A stretch of 21,220 bases of DNA from an uncultured Muribaculaceae bacterium (GCA_910587425.1 CAJUKU010000025.1:1-21220), one strand, 5' to 3'; numbered from the stretch's first letter, positions 1 to 7,724 are shown. A program made the numbers and translations. The notes: generated by a model not told the origin, from the letters alone.

Positions 1-22
1 CAAAGTTAACTAAAAAGTTTAC

Positions 23-42
23 TCCATCCAAATTCTGATGGA
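23..42 (-). terminator. weak hairpin just downstream of the integrase gene
   Basis: Six-base inverted repeat TCCATC / GATGGA with an 8-nt loop. It sits immediately beyond the integrase stop codon (TAA, 44-46) in the direction of minus-strand transcription. Only a short interrupted T-rich stretch follows, so it is a weak candidate terminator; it could also be a recombinase-related repeat. Confidence 0.3.
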
Positions 43-43
43 T

Positions 44-1153
44 TTATTTCAACGTGATGCTGTTGGCGGCGTCACGTTTCTTCTGGTTTACGACTTCGGC
101 GTAGATCTGGGTTGTGGTAACGTTTTTGTGGGTGAGCATCTTTGAGACTGTGTATATGTCGGTGCCGTTGGTTATCAGCAGGGTTGCGTAGGTGTGGCGT
201 AGCCCGTGGAAGGTGATTTTCTTGGTGATACCGGCGGCTTTCATCCAACTTTTGAATGGTTCGCGGGTGTGGGCGCGGCTCAATCCTTTGAATACGAGTC
301 CACGGTTCGGCTCTCCGCAATAGGATAATGCTTCCTCGCTGAGAGGGAGAGTGGCATGTGTCTTGGTCTTCTGAGTGCAGATGCGCATACAGTGACCACC
401 ATCGGGTGATACTTCAATGTTGTCCCATTTCAACTGGAGGATGTCGCTGATGCGTAATCCTGTGAGGCAAGCAAACAGCGATGCTCGTTTCAGAACATCC
501 ACTTTGCAGGATGTGGCGGCGAGTTTTCTGATTTCTTCAATTTCAAGGAAGTTGATTTTAGGCTCCTCCCAGTCGATGGATTCCAGATGGTCGTTAATGT
601 TCTCATTGAGTAGTCCCTCCTTATATGCCATTTTGAGCAGGGCACGGAAAGTTGACCAATATCCGGCTGCGGAATTGGTGGCGATTTTAGCATACTTCTT
701 TTTCTTGACACGCAGACTAAGGATGTGGCTCCGGAAGTCGTTACATAGACCGATAGTCACATCCTTCACGAGGCAACGGCCATTTGTGAACTCGCAGAAA
801 TGCTTATATACAATCTCCCACTTCTGATATTTCGATTTCGCCTTGTCCTCGAAGTAGGCGAGGAAGTCGGCATGTTTCTTGGTTTTATCAATGAAGCCGA
901 ACTCCTCATTGATAATTGCCATCTCACGCTGCGCACGTATGCCACGCGCCTTTATCAAGATGGCCTCGTTGTAGTCCATCTCGAATTTATCCTGTGGCTC
1001 GGCAATGAGATACAGACCGAGAAATTCCCGGCGCGACATCTTCTTGATGTTCGGATTCCAAATAGGTGGGTAGAAATCGAGGTAGAGCGACAGTTTGCCG
1101 CTTTTGAGTTTCTCCTGACGGAGAGTGACTTTTGAGATACTTGATGCTTTCAT
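44..1153 (-). CDS. tyrosine recombinase / phage-type integrase
   Basis: A 369-residue site-specific recombinase that would cut and rejoin DNA at attachment sites of an integrated element. Residues about 1-85 form an Arm-binding-like N-terminal domain, 90-190 a SAM-like core-binding domain, and 200-365 the catalytic domain. The catalytic set is visible: Arg234 in TGLRISD, a lysine near 262-264, His316 and Arg319 in HGLRH, His342 in THKNV, and the nucleophile Tyr351. All are present and the length is normal for the Bacteroidales int family, so the enzyme looks intact. It lies 65 nt downstream of a multi-HTH protein gene on the same strand, the usual pairing at the end of integrative elements in this group. 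The start ATG at 1153 is the first in the frame. The rest of the element presumably lies to the left, outside the window. Which element it belongs to cannot be told. Confidence 0.93.
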   Translation of the reverse strand: MKASSISKVTLRQEKLKSGKLSLYLDFYPPIWNPNIKKMSRREFLGLYLIAEPQDKFEMDYNEAILIKARGIRAQREMAIINEEFGFIDKTKKHADFLAYFEDKAKSKYQKWEIVYKHFCEFTNGRCLVKDVTIGLCNDFRSHILSLRVKKKKYAKIATNSAAGYWSTFRALLKMAYKEGLLNENINDHLESIDWEEPKINFLEIEEIRKLAATSCKVDVLKRASLFACLTGLRISDILQLKWDNIEVSPDGGHCMRICTQKTKTHATLPLSEEALSYCGEPNRGLVFKGLSRAHTREPFKSWMKAAGITKKITFHGLRHTYATLLITNGTDIYTVSKMLTHKNVTTTQIYAEVVNQKKRDAANSITLK

Positions 1154-1218
1154 ATTTATTTTTCTGATTATAATGTGCGAAGGAAATAGGTGGTTGTGCA
1201 GTGAACAAAATCACCGGA

Positions 1219-2118
1219 TTATAACTGAATCTTAGGGTTGAATAACTCTGCTAACTCTTTGGCGTTCAGCTTGATATATTTACCACAGCGTAGCTTGGTT
1301 ATCTTGTAAGTCTTGACGTAGTGATATAGTTGGTCTCGGGTCAAAGAATATTTCTCCATGGCATCAGATACCGAAATGAACTCGACATCCTCAGCCGACT
1401 TTGCACCCTTGGCAACATCAAAATGATACTTGGAGTAATACACCTTCGGACCCTCCTTACGTTTGGGAATACCGACCTTCGACACCAGCGAATAGATTGC
1501 CGACAGCGTCATGCCATATTTCTGTTGAATATCCTCCACAGAATACCAATCCGTGATTTCCGTATTCTCCTTACGCGCCGAGAAAAGTCGGTCAATGTGC
1601 GCCTTGCTGAAATAAGCCTTTCCACGGAGGATAGTCTTTGGTACATTATTTTCGGCTACGACCTTATATATCCACGAATCCTTCACGCCAAACTTCTCCC
1701 GAATCTCAGCGCGGGTATAAAACTCAGTGATGGTTTTGTCATTCTTCTCAGTGGATTCTCTTTTAACGTAGGGCGTTTTATCAAGCATTTGCTCAATGCT
1801 TATACGTTTGATTAAGGTTAAGCGAGAACTCAACTTTGATGCTGTTAATTCACCTCGATGGATTAGCTTATAGACTCCTTGACGAGTCATCCCCAATAAT
1901 GTCGCAGTTTCCGCAACGGTCAAGTAGTCTTTCTCCTTGACTTCCGTCAAAGATTTCGGCTCAACGGACTGCGCCCGTTGTACTTTCTCATTTCTCAATC
2001 GCGCCTTATACGAATGCTCTGCACACCGTTTGGAACAGAAGCGCGTCACGGTGGTCTGGGCAATGAATTTACTGCCGCACCACTCACAGGTTTTCTCAAT
2101 TCTTATGTTGCTACTCAT
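1219..2118 (-). CDS. zinc-finger protein with four tandem helix-turn-helix modules (excisionase-like)
   Basis: Predicted DNA-binding protein of 299 residues. With ATG at 2118 as the start, Cys11, Cys14, Cys28 and Cys32 form a CxxC...CxxxC zinc-finger-like module. Four similar HTH_17/MerR-excisionase-type modules follow at about 65-112, 132-180, 190-236 and 246-293. Each begins with an aromatic or hydroxyl residue before a Val/Arg-x-(D/E) helix and has a Tyr in the recognition helix, as in VYKLI, IYKVV, IYSLV and LYHYV. Proteins of this sort commonly sit beside integrases in Bacteroidales mobile elements and are thought to control integration/excision or the element's promoters; that role is inference here. 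Longer in-frame starts exist (ATG 2166, TTG 2172), but they overlap a palindrome and add residues with no recognisable domain, so 2118 is preferred. Confidence 0.82.
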   Translation of the reverse strand: MSSNIRIEKTCEWCGSKFIAQTTVTRFCSKRCAEHSYKARLRNEKVQRAQSVEPKSLTEVKEKDYLTVAETATLLGMTRQGVYKLIHRGELTASKLSSRLTLIKRISIEQMLDKTPYVKRESTEKNDKTITEFYTRAEIREKFGVKDSWIYKVVAENNVPKTILRGKAYFSKAHIDRLFSARKENTEITDWYSVEDIQQKYGMTLSAIYSLVSKVGIPKRKEGPKVYYSKYHFDVAKGAKSAEDVEFISVSDAMEKYSLTRDQLYHYVKTYKITKLRCGKYIKLNAKELAELFNPKIQL

Positions 2119-2238
2119 ATTGTACGTGGAGATTTCTCTCCGAGTTTGTAAATGTTCGTAAACCATTGACAACTGTTGTCAACTTCCTCCACCACCTTGT
2201 CGGCGCTTGGGGCGGAGATGGTCAACGACGTACAATAT
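2117..2238. repeat. 11-bp perfect inverted repeat flanking the HTH-gene leader
   Basis: ATATTGTACGT at 2117-2127 and its exact reverse complement ACGTACAATAT at 2228-2238 bracket about 100 bp. The left arm overlaps the preferred start codon of the HTH gene; the right arm lies just after the mnmE terminator. A separate palindrome sits almost at the centre of the interval. The arrangement could be a set of binding sites for the HTH protein or the integrase, or the ends of an invertible segment. Confidence 0.55.
2166..2182. promoter_or_regulatory. 17-bp palindrome, candidate operator or recombinase site
   Basis: TTGACAAC-T-GTTGTCAA is a perfect 8+1+8 palindrome upstream of the preferred HTH-gene start. 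Its centre (2174) is close to the centre of the 11-bp inverted repeat at 2117/2228. Such a symmetric site suits a dimeric DNA-binding protein, with autoregulation by the downstream HTH protein the simplest guess. A second, smaller inverted repeat (GGAGA-TTTC-TCTCC, 2128-2141) lies between it and the ATG. Confidence 0.45.
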
Positions 2239-2256
2239 CCGTACAAATAAGTGCGT

Positions 2257-2293
2257 AAAAACGCCTAATACTGACCGTTATCAGCATTAGGCG
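2257..2293 (-). terminator. intrinsic terminator of the neuD-mnmE operon
   Basis: Read on the minus strand, an 8-bp stem (CGCCTAAT / ATTAGGCG), a single A-C mismatch, a further 4-bp stem and a 6-nt loop are followed directly by TTTTT. It lies 76 nt beyond the mnmE stop codon and is a textbook intrinsic terminator, separating the operon from the integrase/HTH genes that run the same way. Confidence 0.85.
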
Positions 2294-2320
2294 CTACTGA
2301 ATGTCTTCAAGTTTTTCCGC

Positions 2321-2368
2321 TCAATGATAGTCAATTACTATCATTATAATGCATTGTGTGTCAATGAT
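2321..2368. repeat. short direct and inverted repeats between mnmE and the element
   Basis: AATGATAG (2323-2330) and CTATCATT (2338-2345) form a perfect 8-bp inverted repeat with a 7-nt spacer. TCAATGAT occurs twice in direct orientation, at 2321-2328 and 2361-2368, the second abutting the mnmE stop codon. The AT-rich cluster at the end of a housekeeping gene, next to an integrase module, is a reasonable place for an attachment-site core, but the partner end of the element is not in the window. Confidence 0.35.
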
Positions 2369-4066
2369 TTATTTTCCGATGCAGAAGCGGGAGAATATGG
2401 TTGAGAGGATGTCGGGGGTGGTTATTTCGCCGGTGATGGTGGATAGATGGTGGATGGTCTCGCGAAGATCCTGCGCGATGAAATCTGCCGATATATAGTT
2501 GGAGTCTGCTGATATAGACATGTCGGGGAGAGGGGGTTTGGCTGAGGAGTTATCCGATGTGGCTGCCATGGTGCTGGTTAGTAAATTGCTATCACTCTTA
2601 ACGTCATCATTGTTTATGCCGCAACTGTAATTGATATCACTGCTGATGAAATTCTTGTTCATACCATCGTCGTTTCTGTCGTCACAGCTTTTGATATAAT
2701 CGTTTATACTGTCATCGACAGGCGTAGTAATATTGCTGTCGTTGACTGGAGATAGGGCTGAGATTACACGACGGATTGATTCCCGGGCTTTGATGAGAGC
2801 GTTATAATGGCGAACGTTTGTAACTGTGACATCCTCCTGGTGGTCATTGATACGTGCGGCAGAGTGTATTAATTGTAGAAGCGTTTCAATGCCTTGTCCG
2901 GTCTTCGCTGAAATACTATGGATGATGTTTTTCTCAGAAAGCGTATCCTCTATAGAAAGCGCATCTTTGATAATTTCAGTCAGATCACATGAATACTGAG
3001 ACTTATCACATTTATTTATAAGTATGATGAGAGTGCTTTCCGGCGACATGTTATTGAGTATAACTTGTCCGGTTTCCTTGATCGATGCCTTTGCCGTACT
3101 CTCTCCAGACACGTCCGCGGGATCAATGACCAAAAGCACTATTGAAGCACGTTTTACGGCGTCTATAGTACGCTCTATTCCGATAGCCTCTACAGGATCG
3201 TCTGTATCACGAAGTCCGGCAGTATCTATTATCCGGAATAATGTACCCTGTATCTTAAGCGTCTCTTCTATGGTATCGCGTGTAGTGCCATGTATATCGC
3301 TGACTATAGCTCGTTCGCGTTGCAGCAGCGTATTGAGAAGGGTTGATTTCCCCGCATTTGTGTGTCCTACTATCGCAATCGGAATTCCATTGGCAATAGC
3401 CTGACCGTTTGCAAATGAATTCGCGAGACGATCGATTTCCGCGAGGATGTCTGTCGCCACGTGCAGCATCTGCGATCGTGAGGCAAATTCAACATCCTGA
3501 TCTGAAAAATCGAGCTCCAGTTCAAGAAGTGCCGCCAGATCTATGAGTTGCTGCCGCAGTTCTGAAAGCCGTTGCGAGAATCTGCCGTGCATCTGGGCTG
3601 ATGCAATCCGGTGCGCCGACCGTGTTTTAGCAGCAATCACATCGGCAACCGCCTCTGCCTGCGCAAGATCGAGTTTCCCGTTTGCAAATGCCCGACGGGT
3701 AAATTCTCCCGCTTCAGCTATACGGCAGCCCTGCTGTGTGAGCACCTGAAGCAGCGTTGACTGTATATATGATGATCCGTGCACTGACAGTTCGATAGTA
3801 TCCTCACCGGTAAATGAATTGGGCGCACGGTATATGGTCGCGACTGCTGTATCGATATGATCACCATCTGCCGGATTGATTATTTTGCCGAGATGTGCAC
3901 TATGGGATCTTACATCAGAAAGCCGTTTGCCATGCCAAACACTATCGGTAATATCAATCGCCTTCGGACCGCTTATACGTATTACGGCAATGCCACCAGT
4001 ACCGGGAGCGGTGGAGATAGCACAGATTGTGTCAGTATGGAGTGAGTTTATTTCAGAGTGTTCCAT
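2369..4066 (-). CDS. mnmE: tRNA uridine-34 5-carboxymethylaminomethyl synthesis GTPase MnmE
   Basis: GTPase that, with MnmG (not in this window), modifies wobble uridine 34 of several tRNAs in the cytosol. Residues about 1-125 form the folate-binding N-terminal domain; the rest is a helical domain interrupted by a G domain. G motifs are intact: GHTNAGKS 234-241, TTRDT 261-265, DTAG 281-284, NKCD 351-354, SAK 386-388. The signature C-terminus FCIGK (561-565) with its conserved cysteine is present. At 565 residues it is about 100 longer than the usual 450-470. The excess is a run rich in Asn, Asp and Ser at about 439-523 (nt 2498-2752), inserted in frame in the C-terminal helical domain between the SIRRVISAL helix and the AQDLRETIHHL helix. 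Its ATG overlaps the end of the nuclease gene by 19 nt, so translation is probably coupled. Last gene of the neuD operon. Confidence 0.95.
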   Translation of the reverse strand: MEHSEINSLHTDTICAISTAPGTGGIAVIRISGPKAIDITDSVWHGKRLSDVRSHSAHLGKIINPADGDHIDTAVATIYRAPNSFTGEDTIELSVHGSSYIQSTLLQVLTQQGCRIAEAGEFTRRAFANGKLDLAQAEAVADVIAAKTRSAHRIASAQMHGRFSQRLSELRQQLIDLAALLELELDFSDQDVEFASRSQMLHVATDILAEIDRLANSFANGQAIANGIPIAIVGHTNAGKSTLLNTLLQRERAIVSDIHGTTRDTIEETLKIQGTLFRIIDTAGLRDTDDPVEAIGIERTIDAVKRASIVLLVIDPADVSGESTAKASIKETGQVILNNMSPESTLIILINKCDKSQYSCDLTEIIKDALSIEDTLSEKNIIHSISAKTGQGIETLLQLIHSAARINDHQEDVTVTNVRHYNALIKARESIRRVISALSPVNDSNITTPVDDSINDYIKSCDDRNDDGMNKNFISSDINYSCGINNDDVKSDSNLLTSTMAATSDNSSAKPPLPDMSISADSNYISADFIAQDLRETIHHLSTITGEITTPDILSTIFSRFCIGK

Positions 4067-4923
4067 AAATGGAAGTCAGATTGTGCTTCTATGATTTTCT
4101 GCAAAGAGTCGGGGAGTGCGGTGAAGAAATCATGTCCGGTGACACTCTCCACACTGTCGACGCTCACGGCTGCCGGTTGCAGTCCACCGATTGCCTTGGC
4201 ATTCGGAAAAATGAATCCGATTGCGCGCATCGGTTTGGCATACGGCGCCAGAATTACCTTGAAGAAACGCGATGGAACAGCCACACGGTTGTCGCCGATA
4301 AACTCCGTGATAGTATCTGTAAGTACGGGTCCGCAAACAATTATCAGCGATGAATCACGCTGAGCCCAACGACGGCAACGCTCCTCAAGATTTTTCCATG
4401 CGCCAGTGTTGAGAGCTTTAGCCTGCGGACAGATATTTGTCATATAGAACGTCTCTCGCATTGCATCCGCGTCCCATTTCATATCGCCCGCCGGTGCCAT
4501 GTGCCCGCGATCGAAACCGGTGTAATTATAGTCCCACGGATCAGCCGATGCTTCGACATCGGGATCAGTTGAAAACTTCGACTCACGCTTTATGCTTCCT
4601 TTTGTCTCATCAGCCGTCAGCTCCCATGCCACCCAATTCGGCTCATGCATCTGCCGGTTGAAAGAGATCGACATCCCCGTGCGGTTGAGCATCAGCTGAT
4701 CAAGAACTGGATTTGTGACTACATGCAGAAGCGAATCTTTTCCAGGCAATGCAAATGCTGTCTCTGATTCGCGCTCCCGGAGTGCACGTTCTTCATCGCG
4801 GGCACGTATGTCGGAGGCAAACTTCACCCCCACAAGCAGCACGAATGCCACAATCATATAGCGTAGCAGCGTATTCTTATTGGCACATGCCGCTTGCCGG
4901 CGATATCTTTTTCGTTTTGTCAT
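4048..4923 (-). CDS. membrane-anchored or exported DNA/RNA non-specific endonuclease
   Basis: A 291-residue nuclease of the beta-beta-alpha-metal (NucA/EndA type) family, which cleaves DNA and RNA using a metal-bound water. After a very basic N-terminus, a hydrophobic segment at about 19-36 predicts an uncleaved signal anchor or signal peptide, so the catalytic part should lie outside the cytoplasm. The family signature DRGHM is at 138-142 with catalytic His141; Asn172 and Glu180 (in NTGAWKNLE) sit where the family's metal ligand and helper residues occur. The gene overlaps neuC by 4 nt (ATGA) and mnmE by 19 nt, so it is fully embedded in the operon. The role is open: nutrient scavenging from extracellular nucleic acid and envelope defence are possible; nothing in the sequence decides. 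Confidence 0.88.
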   Translation of the reverse strand: MTKRKRYRRQAACANKNTLLRYMIVAFVLLVGVKFASDIRARDEERALRERESETAFALPGKDSLLHVVTNPVLDQLMLNRTGMSISFNRQMHEPNWVAWELTADETKGSIKRESKFSTDPDVEASADPWDYNYTGFDRGHMAPAGDMKWDADAMRETFYMTNICPQAKALNTGAWKNLEERCRRWAQRDSSLIIVCGPVLTDTITEFIGDNRVAVPSRFFKVILAPYAKPMRAIGFIFPNAKAIGGLQPAAVSVDSVESVTGHDFFTALPDSLQKIIEAQSDFHLWNTLK

Positions 4924-6062
4924 ATTGGCTTAACAAGTATGTCTATTATCTTTTCAAGTGTGCGTGGCTGTTCGTACGGATTGAGCGACGAATTCCCTGA
5001 TCCAAGCTCCAACTCAGATATGAACTGTGGATCAAGGGCTTTTCGGATAGCATCGGTAATGGTCGCACGGCAAGCTGATGAATGTATCACTGTCGGACCT
5101 GCCGCACGTCCAGCCTGCCGGTCACCAATATCTACTGTCGGCTTACGGAACGAAGGAGCCTCGATCAGTCCGCTTGAGGAATTTCCCACAACGGCACCGC
5201 AGTAGCGCAGAGCAGTGTAGTAGCGGACACGCCCGAGCGATGCAACAGCCACACATTTATCCTTGTGGCGCTCACTCCACCCGACAATCTGTTCTCTTAT
5301 AGTTTCCGCTCCGGTATCAGAATTCGGCAGAGTGATCAGGATATTGCGTTCATCCACGAAATTCTCCAGAGCTTCAAGCAGCTCACCGATCTGTCGTTGC
5401 TCATCGCCGGGCACGGCTGTGGCAGGATGAAATGTAACGAGTAGGAAACCTTCTCCCAGTTTATGCCCGATAGATTTTTCGAGTTCTGCGAGCTGCAGGG
5501 TGGGGGAGTTGTGGATATTGTCGACTCCTAACGCTCCAACGCAATGTACCGAAGATGCATCCTTACCCATCTCAATCACACGCCGACGATATTGCTCTGT
5601 AGATGTCAGGTGAATGCTCGACAGTTGAGTTATGGCATAGCGTATTGCATCATCGTATGCACCAAGGGTGGTCTCGCCACCATATAGGTGTGTTATAGGA
5701 ATCCTGAATATATGCGCTGCCATTGACGCCGCGAGCATTTCATAACGATCGCCCAGCACAACCACTTTGTCCGGCTTGAGCCGTTCCAAAGCATCTGCGA
5801 TGCCAATGGCTGCGAGTCCCGCGGATTTTACGGTAGCCGTAGGCGAATCAGAACCTAGCAGACATTCCACACGGCCGCTAACGGTCAATCCGTCCTGTTC
5901 AATCTCGTTTACGGTCATTCCATGCGCCGGCGACAGATGCATGTTGGTAGCAATGATCTGCAACTCGACATCCGGTCTGGCGTTTAGTGTCTGCATCAGC
6001 CGGCTTTGGATTCCATAATCGGCGCGGGTGCCGGTAATGAAGCATATTCGTAACGGTTTCAT
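4920..6062 (-). CDS. neuC: UDP-N-acetylglucosamine 2-epimerase (hydrolysing), NeuC
   Basis: Converts UDP-GlcNAc to ManNAc plus UDP, the entry step to sialic acid, in the cytosol. The 380 residues match the usual NeuC length. Visible family motifs are GTRADYG near the N-terminus (11-17), the GDRYEMLAA stretch, HLYGGET in the middle, and GNSSSGLIEAP in the C-terminal Rossmann domain that binds UDP. The gene overlaps neuB by 4 nt upstream and the nuclease by 4 nt downstream (ATGA at both junctions), so the order neuB-neuC is translationally coupled. A GDP-sugar-using LegG-type enzyme of legionaminic acid synthesis is a close relative and cannot be excluded by eye, but no other legionaminic genes are present here. 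Confidence 0.92.
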   Translation of the reverse strand: MKPLRICFITGTRADYGIQSRLMQTLNARPDVELQIIATNMHLSPAHGMTVNEIEQDGLTVSGRVECLLGSDSPTATVKSAGLAAIGIADALERLKPDKVVVLGDRYEMLAASMAAHIFRIPITHLYGGETTLGAYDDAIRYAITQLSSIHLTSTEQYRRRVIEMGKDASSVHCVGALGVDNIHNSPTLQLAELEKSIGHKLGEGFLLVTFHPATAVPGDEQRQIGELLEALENFVDERNILITLPNSDTGAETIREQIVGWSERHKDKCVAVASLGRVRYYTALRYCGAVVGNSSSGLIEAPSFRKPTVDIGDRQAGRAAGPTVIHSSACRATITDAIRKALDPQFISELELGSGNSSLNPYEQPRTLEKIIDILVKPI

Positions 6063-7066
6063 AACTCTATCAGATCGTCAATGTTGAAATCGCGTATCGC
6101 TCGACGCCCTACGACATCATCTATAAGCATCGGACTGATTCCATTGCCGGGACGTTTAGCCGTAAGATCATCGCGTGTCATGATCTGCCCAGCCTCAATC
6201 TTACGCGCGGCTACTATGCTGCGACGTGCCACGGCGAGATTTCGCTGTTCCGACCCGCTAACACGCTTTACCGGCGAACCGAGGGCGAGCTCAACGTTGC
6301 GTATGGATCTTACCATCCGGTCAAGTTCCTCGGGGACAAGAGAAGCTGCATGATCCGGTCCCTCAAGATCTCGCGACATCGTGAAATGCTTTTCTATCAC
6401 TGACGCACCGAGTGCCACTGCCGCCACGGGTACATCAGTGCCGAGGGTATGGTCACTGTAGCCTACAGATGTGCCGAACGCCTGGCGGAGCGTTGCCATC
6501 GCGCGTAGATTCACATCGGAAAATGGGGTGGGGTACTCTGTATTGCAGTGCAGCAATGTGATCATATCTTCTGTGATCCCACCTTTATATAACACGGTCA
6601 ATGCCTGTTCTATATCGCCGAGCGTCGACATGCCGGTCGACATTACGACCTTCATTCCAGCCGCCGCTATCGCTTCAAGATATGGCTTGTCAGTGATCTC
6701 ACCTGATGGCACCTTCATGAAATCCATACCAAGCGAGGCAAGATATTCGACCGATGCAATATCAAACGGAGTAGCAACAAATCCTATTCCTTCACTTCTG
6801 CAAAGCTCAGACAGATCGCGGTATTGTTCTAACGGAAGCATCAGGCGGCGCACCATTTCAAGCTGTGACTGCTCGCTGCCGGTGTTGCGCTTCTGATAAT
6901 CTGCCATCGATGCGCCCCGTGATATCAGATTGGATGTGTCGGAGACCGCCTGAAACTTAACATAATCGGCACCGGCATTCTTTGCCGCAACTACCATCTC
7001 TTTGGCGCGCGTGAAATCACCATTATGGTTTACTCCGGCTTCAGCAATTATAATGCATTTACCCAT
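6059..7066 (-). CDS. neuB: N-acetylneuraminate synthase, NeuB
   Basis: Condenses ManNAc (the NeuC product) with phosphoenolpyruvate to give N-acetylneuraminic acid. The 335 residues comprise a TIM-barrel synthase domain (about 1-260) starting with IIAEAGVNHNGD, which includes the conserved His/Asn pair, and continuing through KFQA, ATPFD and KVPSGE. A C-terminal SAF/antifreeze-like domain (about 275-335) carries RSIVAARKI and the RPGNGI loop that contributes to the substrate site. The length and both domains are normal. It follows neuD after 9 nt and overlaps neuC by 4 nt. A LegI-type synthase is the main alternative. Confidence 0.93.
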   Translation of the reverse strand: MGKCIIIAEAGVNHNGDFTRAKEMVVAAKNAGADYVKFQAVSDTSNLISRGASMADYQKRNTGSEQSQLEMVRRLMLPLEQYRDLSELCRSEGIGFVATPFDIASVEYLASLGMDFMKVPSGEITDKPYLEAIAAAGMKVVMSTGMSTLGDIEQALTVLYKGGITEDMITLLHCNTEYPTPFSDVNLRAMATLRQAFGTSVGYSDHTLGTDVPVAAVALGASVIEKHFTMSRDLEGPDHAASLVPEELDRMVRSIRNVELALGSPVKRVSGSEQRNLAVARRSIVAARKIEAGQIMTRDDLTAKRPGNGISPMLIDDVVGRRAIRDFNIDDLIEL

Positions 7067-7075
7067 ACAAATATA

Positions 7076-7720
7076 TTATTTTAATGACCGGGCGGGGACT
7101 CCGGCTACCACATCGCCATCCGACACGTCGTTTGTGACAACAGCCCCCATACCGACTACGGCATCATCACCGATCCTTAGTCCCTGGCGCACGCTGCACG
7201 CAGCTCCAAGCAGACAACCGTTGCCGACTGTCACACAACCGCTGACGGTAGCACGCGGATTAAATTCGTTGAAATCTCCGATCTTCACCTCATGCCCGAT
7301 TGTGACGTATGCCTGAAATTTATTAAACCGTCCGACATGCGCATGCCATGATATAATGCAACCGGGATATATTATATTACCGCAATTCTCTATCGATGCC
7401 GCCTCAACCGATGCCGACGGGTGGATTATATTCGGGAAAGATAGTACTGACGCAAATTGATCTGCAATACGACGCGCAATAGTTGCGTCGGCAATAGCGA
7501 TGGCTACGCAAGTGCCGGGCACAATAGAATCGGCGAACTGACTTTGCGGCATTATCTTCACCCAATCTCCGGGCATAAGCTCCAAAGCGGTGCGTTCAGG
7601 CATCCAAGCCGCGTCGGATTCTACAAAAGCCGCCACGTGATAGCCACATTGACGGGCTATCAAAGCTGATTCGGCAGCGAAACCAGCCGCTCCGAATATG
7701 TAGATTTCTTTTCCTACCAT
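7076..7720 (-). CDS. neuD: NeuD-family sugar O-acyltransferase (sialic acid O-acetyltransferase type)
   Basis: A 214-residue protein of the NeuD/PglD-like family: an N-terminal nucleotide-sugar-binding Rossmann-like segment beginning IYIFGAAGFAAES, then a left-handed beta-helix of hexapeptide repeats from about 95 (IIHPSASVE) to the end. The helix includes the expected catalytic-region histidines in SWHAHVG and TIGHEV, and the terminal GVPARSLK. In E. coli K1 NeuD acetylates sialic acid and supports its synthesis; PglD acetylates an amino sugar, so the exact acceptor is uncertain. It is the first gene of the operon. The start ATG fits the family N-terminus, even though a TAAATTTG -7 box lies only 4 nt upstream. 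Confidence 0.85.
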   Translation of the reverse strand: MVGKEIYIFGAAGFAAESALIARQCGYHVAAFVESDAAWMPERTALELMPGDWVKIMPQSQFADSIVPGTCVAIAIADATIARRIADQFASVLSFPNIIHPSASVEAASIENCGNIIYPGCIISWHAHVGRFNKFQAYVTIGHEVKIGDFNEFNPRATVSGCVTVGNGCLLGAACSVRQGLRIGDDAVVGMGAVVTNDVSDGDVVAGVPARSLK

Positions 7721-7724
7721 ACGG

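Noticed and set aside
417..827. 136-codon plus-strand open frame opposite the integrase
   Set aside because: Antisense to the catalytic domain of a complete integrase; composition is Ser/Arg/Leu-rich with no domain.
2119..2172. Longer HTH-protein starts (ATG 2166, TTG 2172)
   Set aside because: They overlap the 17-bp palindrome and add residues with no domain; kept only as alternatives.
2498..2752. Frameshift or pseudogene interpretation of the long MnmE
   Set aside because: The frame stays open through the extra region and returns in register to the conserved C-terminal helices and FCIGK, so an in-frame insert is simpler.
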